A DNA stretch of 64,000 bases from Synoicihabitans lomoniglobus (GTDB lineage: Bacteria; Verrucomicrobiota; Verrucomicrobiia; Opitutales; Opitutaceae): positions 1,917,501 to 1,981,500 of the forward strand of contig NZ_CP119075.1 in the NCBI RefSeq assembly GCF_029023725.1, read 5' to 3'. How positions within the stretch are numbered: the first letter of the stretch is position 1; each line of letters opens with the position of its first letter. Shown here piece after piece: positions 58,997 through 64,000 of the stretch. The translations under genes and the position numbers were made by a program. The notes under the pieces are model-generated. The model had not been told where the DNA came from and did not search any database. It was given only the letters and a program-made list of their open reading frames with translations.

Positions 58997-61900
58997 ATGC
59001 TCCTCTCTGACGTCTCCATCAAACGGCCGGTGGTCTGCATCGTGCTCGCGGTGTTGATTTTGTTGGTCGGAATCATGGCGTTCAAACGCCTGCCGGTGCG
59101 CGAGTATCCGGATATCGAATCCCCGGTCGTCTCGGTCAACGCGAGCTATCCGGGCGCGGCGGCGGAAGTGATTGAAACCCAGATCACCGATCCGCTGGAG
59201 GAAGAGTTATCGTCCATCGACGGCGTGCGCATCATGCGCTCAAATTCCAATCCGGGGCGGGGGAGCGTGACCCTGGAATTTGATTTGCGCCGTGACATCA
59301 ACGAGGCCGCGAACGACGTGCGGGACAAAATCGGTCGCGTGCAGGATCGGTTGCCCGACGAGGTCGAGGCCCCCGACGTCGAGAAAGCGGATTCCGATGC
59401 GGATTCCGTGCTGACCATTTCGATGAACTCGGACCGTTTTTCGCGTTTGGAACTCGCGGAGATTGCGGAGCGCGTCGTCGTGCAACGGTTGCAAACGGTG
59501 CCCGGCGTATCGCGGGTGCAGTTGCTGGGGCCGCGTTTCGCCATGCGGCTGTGGGTCGATCCGGATCGACTGGCCGCTTATCAACTCACCGTGGGCGACA
59601 TCGAGCGCGCCCTTCGCCAGCAAAACGTGGATATTCCCAGCGGACGCATCGAGTCGGTAACACGGGAATTTGGCATGCGCCTGGAGGGACGGCTCAACGA
59701 AGTTTCGGACTACGAAAACCTCGTCCTCGCGGCGCGCGGGGACTCGCAGGTGAAGTTTTCCGACGTGGGGCGCGTCGAACTCGGTTCCAGCGACTATCGG
59801 GTGAAAGGCTATTTCAATGGCCGCACCACGGTCGGAGTTCGCGTCAACAAACAAACTCAGGCCAATCTGTTGCAACTCGCCGGCGAGGTGAAGGCACTAC
59901 TGCCCGAGATCCGGAAGAATCTGCCCGAGGACGTGAATCTCGAAGTCGCCTACGATACGAGCGTGTTCGTGCAGCGATCGGTCGACGAGGTGTATCTCAC
60001 GCTCTACATCGCAGGCGTGCTGGTGGTGCTGACGATTTTCGTTTTCCTGCGCGATTGGCGCGCGACAGTGATCCCGCTCGTGGCGATTCCGGTGTCGATC
60101 GTTGGCTCGTTCGCCGTGATCCAAGCGATGGGCTTCAGTTTGAATCTGCTGACCATGCTCGCGCTCGTTTTGGCGGTGGGCCTGGTGGTCGATGATGCCA
60201 TCGTGATGCTGGAGAATATCTACCGCCGCATCGAACAAGGGGAGGCCCCGATTCATGCCTCGATCTTCGGGGCCCGGCAAATGGCGTTTGCGGTGATTTC
60301 GACCACGTTGACCTTGATCGCCGTTTTCGTGCCGGTGGCGTTTCAGTCGGGCCGCACGGGACGGTTGTTTTTTGAGTTCGGCATCACGCTGGCCGTGGCG
60401 GTTTCGGTCTCGAGTCTCATCGCGCTGACGCTCACGCCCATGTTGTGTTCCCGGCTGCTCGTCGGTCGCAAGGCGTCGGATGGGAAAATGGCGCACGGGC
60501 TGTTTTACCGCCTCACGGAGCCCGGCTTCCGCTGGTTGAACGAAGTCTTCGCGCGGATGCTGACGAAAGCGCTGCGTCACAAAGTCATACTCCTCATTGG
60601 CATCGCCCTGTTCGCCGCCACCGGACCTTGGTTTTATGCGAATTTGCAACGCGAACTCACGCCCAACGAAGATCGCGGAATTTTTCGCGTCATCATGAAT
60701 TTCCCCCTGGGCTCGACTCCCGCCTACGCGGAGAGCTATGCGGCCGATTCGGAAGCGGTTCTCCTCAACACCCCCGAGGTGGCGCGAATGTTCCGCCTCA
60801 CCGGGTTCGGTGGAGGCGGGGCGAGTCGGGGCTTCATGTTCATCATGCTCAAACCGTGGGAGGAACGCGAGCGCACCACCCAGCAAGTCATTGCGGGGTT
60901 GAGATCAGAGTTTGGCCAGAATCCCGGCGGCATGATCATCGCGGCGCCCGTGCGTCCGCTCGGCGGGCGGCGCAGCACATCCGGGGGCGTGGAGATGGTG
61001 TTGGTCGGCCCGGAATTCGACAAGCTGCAGGAACTGGCGGCCGCGATGTCGGCGCAGCTACGCGGCAGTGACGTCTTGAACCGGCCGCGAATTTCGCCCG
61101 AGCCCAACAAACCGCAGCTCAATGTCCGCGTCGATCGGGCCCGGGCCGCGGATATGAATGTGCCGGTGGTCGACGTCGCAACGACCCTGGAGTCGCTCTT
61201 CGGCGGTCGACGCGTCACGCGGTTTCGCCGGGGCGCGGATGAGTATGACGTCCTGATCCAGGTGGAGGACAAAGACCGCACGGCCCCCTCGGAGTTGGGC
61301 AAAATCTATCTGCGATCAACCACGGGAGCTCTGGTGCAACTGAGCAACCTGGTCGACTACACGGAGGAAATCGTGCCGGAGGCATATCCTCATCTTGATC
61401 GGCAGCGTTCGATCTCGATTCAAGCCCAGTTGAACGAAGGTTACACCCAAGGCGACGGAGTGGCCGAGTTGGAGCGATTGGCGGCTGGTGTCCTGCCGGA
61501 GAACTACAACTACACGTGGGATGGAGAAACCCGGGAATACGTGGAGAGCTCGTCCGATGCCCTGTTGCTGTTCGGGCTCGCCCTCGTATTCACTTTTCTG
61601 ATTCTGGCGGCCCAGTTCGAGTCGTGGATTCACCCGATCACCATCTTCAGCGGGGTGGTGCTCGCGCTGACCGGGGGGGTGGGAATTCTCTACCTTTCGC
61701 GCTATTGGGGCGCGCCCATGACCGATAACATTTTCTCCCGCTTTGGATTGATCATGTTGATCGGACTGGTGGCCAAGAACGGTATTCTGATTGTCGAGTT
61801 CGCCAACCAGCTTCGCATTGAAGGACGGGATGCGGCGCAAGCGGCCTACGAGGCGGCCACGCTCCGTTTTCGGCCGATCCTGATGACCGCGATTTCCACC

Positions 61901-62161
61901 ATCCTCGGCGCATTACCCTTGGCGTTGGCGACCGGGCCCGGCGCCGAAACGCGCAACCCCATGGGCATGGCGATCGTGGGGGGGCTGACCATCGCGACCT
62001 TTTTGACGCTCTTTGTGATCCCCGTGATCTACATCATCATGGATCGCATCGTGATGAAGCTCACCGGTAAATCCAGTGCGCACGGTTTGGTGCAGGCCGC
62101 CGCGATCGAAAAGGAAGTCTCGACCCACGAATCCCTGGCCGGCGCGAACAACGAGCACTGA
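58997..62161 (+). CDS. RND multidrug efflux transporter (HAE1/AcrB family)
   Basis: A 1054-residue inner-membrane proton antiporter with 12 helices and two large periplasmic loops. It begins SDVSIKRPVVCIVLAVLIL; the proton-relay pair Asp399-Asp400 lies in LVVDDAIVMLENIYRR; YPGAAAEVIETQITDPLEEEL near 52, GASRGFMFIMLKPWEER near 610 and FGLIMLIGLVAKNGILIVEFANQL near 915 are family blocks. Homotrimer, with the preceding adaptor forms an envelope-spanning pump. The sequence fits the MexF/AcrB-like HAE1 branch; drugs or signals exported are not determinable. Confidence 0.96.
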   Translation: MLLSDVSIKRPVVCIVLAVLILLVGIMAFKRLPVREYPDIESPVVSVNASYPGAAAEVIETQITDPLEEELSSIDGVRIMRSNSNPGRGSVTLEFDLRRDINEAANDVRDKIGRVQDRLPDEVEAPDVEKADSDADSVLTISMNSDRFSRLELAEIAERVVVQRLQTVPGVSRVQLLGPRFAMRLWVDPDRLAAYQLTVGDIERALRQQNVDIPSGRIESVTREFGMRLEGRLNEVSDYENLVLAARGDSQVKFSDVGRVELGSSDYRVKGYFNGRTTVGVRVNKQTQANLLQLAGEVKALLPEIRKNLPEDVNLEVAYDTSVFVQRSVDEVYLTLYIAGVLVVLTIFVFLRDWRATVIPLVAIPVSIVGSFAVIQAMGFSLNLLTMLALVLAVGLVVDDAIVMLENIYRRIEQGEAPIHASIFGARQMAFAVISTTLTLIAVFVPVAFQSGRTGRLFFEFGITLAVAVSVSSLIALTLTPMLCSRLLVGRKASDGKMAHGLFYRLTEPGFRWLNEVFARMLTKALRHKVILLIGIALFAATGPWFYANLQRELTPNEDRGIFRVIMNFPLGSTPAYAESYAADSEAVLLNTPEVARMFRLTGFGGGGASRGFMFIMLKPWEERERTTQQVIAGLRSEFGQNPGGMIIAAPVRPLGGRRSTSGGVEMVLVGPEFDKLQELAAAMSAQLRGSDVLNRPRISPEPNKPQLNVRVDRARAADMNVPVVDVATTLESLFGGRRVTRFRRGADEYDVLIQVEDKDRTAPSELGKIYLRSTTGALVQLSNLVDYTEEIVPEAYPHLDRQRSISIQAQLNEGYTQGDGVAELERLAAGVLPENYNYTWDGETREYVESSSDALLLFGLALVFTFLILAAQFESWIHPITIFSGVVLALTGGVGILYLSRYWGAPMTDNIFSRFGLIMLIGLVAKNGILIVEFANQLRIEGRDAAQAAYEAATLRFRPILMTAISTILGALPLALATGPGAETRNPMGMAIVGGLTIATFLTLFVIPVIYIIMDRIVMKLTGKSSAHGLVQAAAIEKEVSTHESLAGANNEH

Positions 62162-62245
62162 TACTCGAGGTGAGTCCCGGGTGATTCGGTCGCTGAGCAA
62201 CTAAACTCGCCCCTGCCACAAAATCGCTCTACTTCTCCCGCCCTG

Positions 62246-62995
62246 ATGGAGTCTCAATCCGTTCATCCCGTTCCTCCGCCGGCAGCACTCTTGCGACGCA
62301 TGCAAAAATACGGCTCCGATCCGCGGGTCGAACTGAGTTCGGACGAATCGGCTCCGCTGGTGCGTTGTGAAATAGAATCGACGCGGGGACACGCCGTGGT
62401 GGAGCTCACCGAGATCGATACCGCTGATGTTACGATCCAATGGATGCAAAACGGAACTCCGCTGCAGGGGCAGGATCAGCCCGTGTTGCACTTGGCGGAA
62501 CTGTCGCCGGCTGACACCGATATTTACTACGCTATTATTACTGAAAAGTCTCGGCAGCGGCGGTCGCAGTCTCTGTTGCTCGCGGTCTACCCCGGTTATC
62601 CGATGCTCGATCACTCCGCACGGGCGTATGTATCCGAAGGCAAAGGCCTGACCAAGGGATTTGTCGTGGCGAAAGCCGTGGGACCGGTGCGGAAAAAGCG
62701 ATACCTTCTGCGGGTGATTGGACCGTCATTAAAGAAATTCGATATCAGCCGACCATTAATGCGGCCGGTAGTGACGCTGTCCCGACGCAATGTAAGTTGT
62801 CAGGGCCTGCTGCAAACCACTGACCCACGGATTCGCGAGTGGGAGCAAAAGGCGGGAGCGTTTAAACTGGATAACCCTGAACAAGAGTTTGTGGCCTCAG
62901 CCGAATTACCGCCCGGGAGTTACAGTCTGACGATTCAAGCCGAGGCGGGCGACGAAGGGGAAGTGCTGGTCGAAATCTACGAGTTAAACCTTTGA
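62246..62995 (+). CDS. Hypothetical protein with Ig-like segment
   Basis: A 249-residue protein without an obvious signal peptide. Residues 60-115 look like an immunoglobulin-type module (VTIQWMQNGTPLQGQ, LHLAELSPADTDIYYAII), a form often found in large verrucomicrobial surface proteins. Residues 130-245 include YLLRVIGPSLKKFDISRPL, resembling the RxIGPSL repeat found C-terminal to such Ig modules, and end with a SYSLTIQAEAGDEGEVLVEIYEL strand pattern. Here the two modules stand alone, perhaps a cytoplasmic or non-classically exported remnant of a larger surface protein. Function unknown. Confidence 0.7.
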   Translation: MESQSVHPVPPPAALLRRMQKYGSDPRVELSSDESAPLVRCEIESTRGHAVVELTEIDTADVTIQWMQNGTPLQGQDQPVLHLAELSPADTDIYYAIITEKSRQRRSQSLLLAVYPGYPMLDHSARAYVSEGKGLTKGFVVAKAVGPVRKKRYLLRVIGPSLKKFDISRPLMRPVVTLSRRNVSCQGLLQTTDPRIREWEQKAGAFKLDNPEQEFVASAELPPGSYSLTIQAEAGDEGEVLVEIYELNL

Positions 62996-63029
62996 ATCCG
63001 CCCGACCGAAGTCCTCCGAAAACCGTTCC

Positions 63030-63797
63030 ATGAATCCACTCCATGACCTCAGCCATTTGACTCCGAACCTGGCCGTGTCGAAGCGCGACGATATGGTGAG
63101 TCCAGGGGAGGAGGAGGCGTATTTTGAAATCGGACGTCGCGCTTTGGATTTGGCCATGTTTGCCGGCCGACTCTGCGACAAACCTCATTTTCAAAACATT
63201 CTCGATCTTCCCTGTGGCCATGGACGGGTCATGCGGTGGCTGCGGGCGCAGTATGACTATGCGACGATCACGGGGTGTGATCTCGACCGCGATGGCGTTG
63301 ATTTCTGCGCGCAACAATTCGGTGCTCAGGCGGTATATTCCGAAAGGGATCTGACGTCGCTGCCGTTTCGCGATCAGTTCGATTTTGTTTGGTGCGGGTC
63401 TTTGTTAACCCACCTGAATACCGCAGCATGGTTGGCGGCGCTGGACTGCCTCATCCGGTGGACGAGCGATTGCGGCGTGATCATGTTTTCCGTTCAAGGC
63501 CGGTTTTTTTCCAGTCTGTTGGCTCGGGGGGAACACGAGTTTTCCGACAACGCGGACATCGAGACTTTACTCCATAATTTCAGTAATACCGGCACGGCAT
63601 TTGAGCCGTATTTTGAGGATCCTGACCAACAATATGGCCTTTCTTTGGTATCGCCCGAATATCTCACGCGCGTGCTGCAACGTTATCCCAACGTCATCAT
63701 GCGAGCCTATTTGGAACAAGCGTGGGGCGTGCAGGACGTCGTGATTCTTTATAAGCGGGAAGGCTTCTACGAGCCTCTACTAGGAACGCCCGCGTAG
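63030..63797 (+). CDS. Class I SAM-dependent methyltransferase
   Basis: A 255-residue protein. The SAM-binding motif I is ILDLPCGHGRVMRWLRAQ near 58, motif II-like TGCDLDRDGVDFC near 81, and the post-I acidic strand FDFVWCGSLLTHLN near 118. Residues around 1-45 (AVSKRDDMVSPGEEEAYFEIGRRALD) resemble methyltransferases beside glycosyltransferases and surface-polysaccharide genes. Substrate unknown. It lies 34 nt after the Ig-like gene on the same strand, perhaps cotranscribed. Confidence 0.82.
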   Translation: MNPLHDLSHLTPNLAVSKRDDMVSPGEEEAYFEIGRRALDLAMFAGRLCDKPHFQNILDLPCGHGRVMRWLRAQYDYATITGCDLDRDGVDFCAQQFGAQAVYSERDLTSLPFRDQFDFVWCGSLLTHLNTAAWLAALDCLIRWTSDCGVIMFSVQGRFFSSLLARGEHEFSDNADIETLLHNFSNTGTAFEPYFEDPDQQYGLSLVSPEYLTRVLQRYPNVIMRAYLEQAWGVQDVVILYKREGFYEPLLGTPA

Positions 63798-63843
63798 GGA
63801 GACGCCGGCATGGGAACGAGCACCACTCCACGCTTGCACGGCA

Positions 63844-64000
63844 TCACGGATACGTGGCGCCCGGCTGGAGGTAGCGCTCGTCGCCGGGTTGGTTGAGTTG
63901 CCAATAAGGGATGCGGATGGCGTGCCGGCGCTGCAAAGAGCTGCCGTCCCAGCGTTGCCAGCCGACCATCACGTGGGGGTATTCGCGATCAAAGGTGAGT
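63844..64000 (-). CDS. C-terminal end of an unidentified protein, partial
   Basis: An open minus-strand frame enters from the right edge and stops at TGA (63846-63844). About 51 residues are visible, ending ...RYLQPGATYP, with YPHVMVGWQRWDGSSLQRR before. Too short for assignment; it could be an exported enzyme given the aromatic-rich, beta-type composition. The rest lies beyond the window. Confidence 0.5.
   Translation of the reverse strand, partial: LTFDREYPHVMVGWQRWDGSSLQRRHAIRIPYWQLNQPGDERYLQPGATYP

Noticed and set aside
1..64000. CRISPR arrays, IS elements, rRNA genes
   Set aside because: No regularly spaced repeats, no transposase frames and no rRNA-like sequence noticed on either strand.

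Overview
The window looks like chromosomal DNA of a verrucomicrobial bacterium, most likely Opitutales/Opitutaceae (inference). The grounds are high G+C with weak Shine-Dalgarno sites, the mix of DUF1080, ThuA, ASPIC/VCBS, DUF6941 and DUF2851 proteins with an SSS sugar symporter, and Gram-negative envelope genes (opgG/opgH, RND efflux, Lgt, ResB/CcsA). No 16S rRNA is present to confirm this.

Layout: 1-1.02 kb, N-terminal part of a GAF-fused type II/IV secretion-type ATPase. 1.1-4.9 kb, yraN and an oxidative pentose phosphate set (zwf, opcA-like, pgl). 4.9-13.4 kb, carbohydrate genes: exported GH39-like glycosidase, SSS symporter, DUF1080 protein, and two tandem ketoglutarate-semialdehyde dehydrogenase paralogs, with a DTW-domain tRNA-modification gene between. 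13.7-23.2 kb, a complete Wsp-type chemosensory operon. 23.3 kb, tRNA-Ser. 23.6-27.8 kb, osmoregulated glucan genes opgG-x-opgH. 28.1-36.8 kb, a NYN nuclease gene, DUF2851, then nusA-infB-rbfA-nrnA-truB-ribF. 36.9-41.5 kb, a 4.54-kb integrative element in tRNA-Val. 41.7-64 kb, recN, ThuA, ASPIC protein, cytochrome c maturation genes, a 5-oxoproline salvage operon (pxpBC-pxpA-pcp), an S26-like exported protein, lgt, a CNNM/CBS protein, gcvT-gcvH, an RND efflux pair, an Ig-like protein and a methyltransferase.

Two regions stand out. In the Wsp-like operon the final gene keeps a WspR-like receiver but carries a hybrid histidine kinase where WspR has its diguanylate cyclase, so the output appears rewired from c-di-GMP synthesis to phosphorelay. 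The receptor gene of the same operon has an in-frame amber codon just before its first membrane helix. In the tRNA-Val element, a tyrosine integrase and an HUH rolling-circle-type Rep share one small island bounded by 29-bp direct repeats. When circularised, the integrase frame runs through attP and stops in an ATGA overlap with the first gene of the Rep operon. Excision would therefore change the integrase C-terminus and join integrase and replication genes into one coupled unit.

All domain assignments come from reading motifs. No database search or computation was run.
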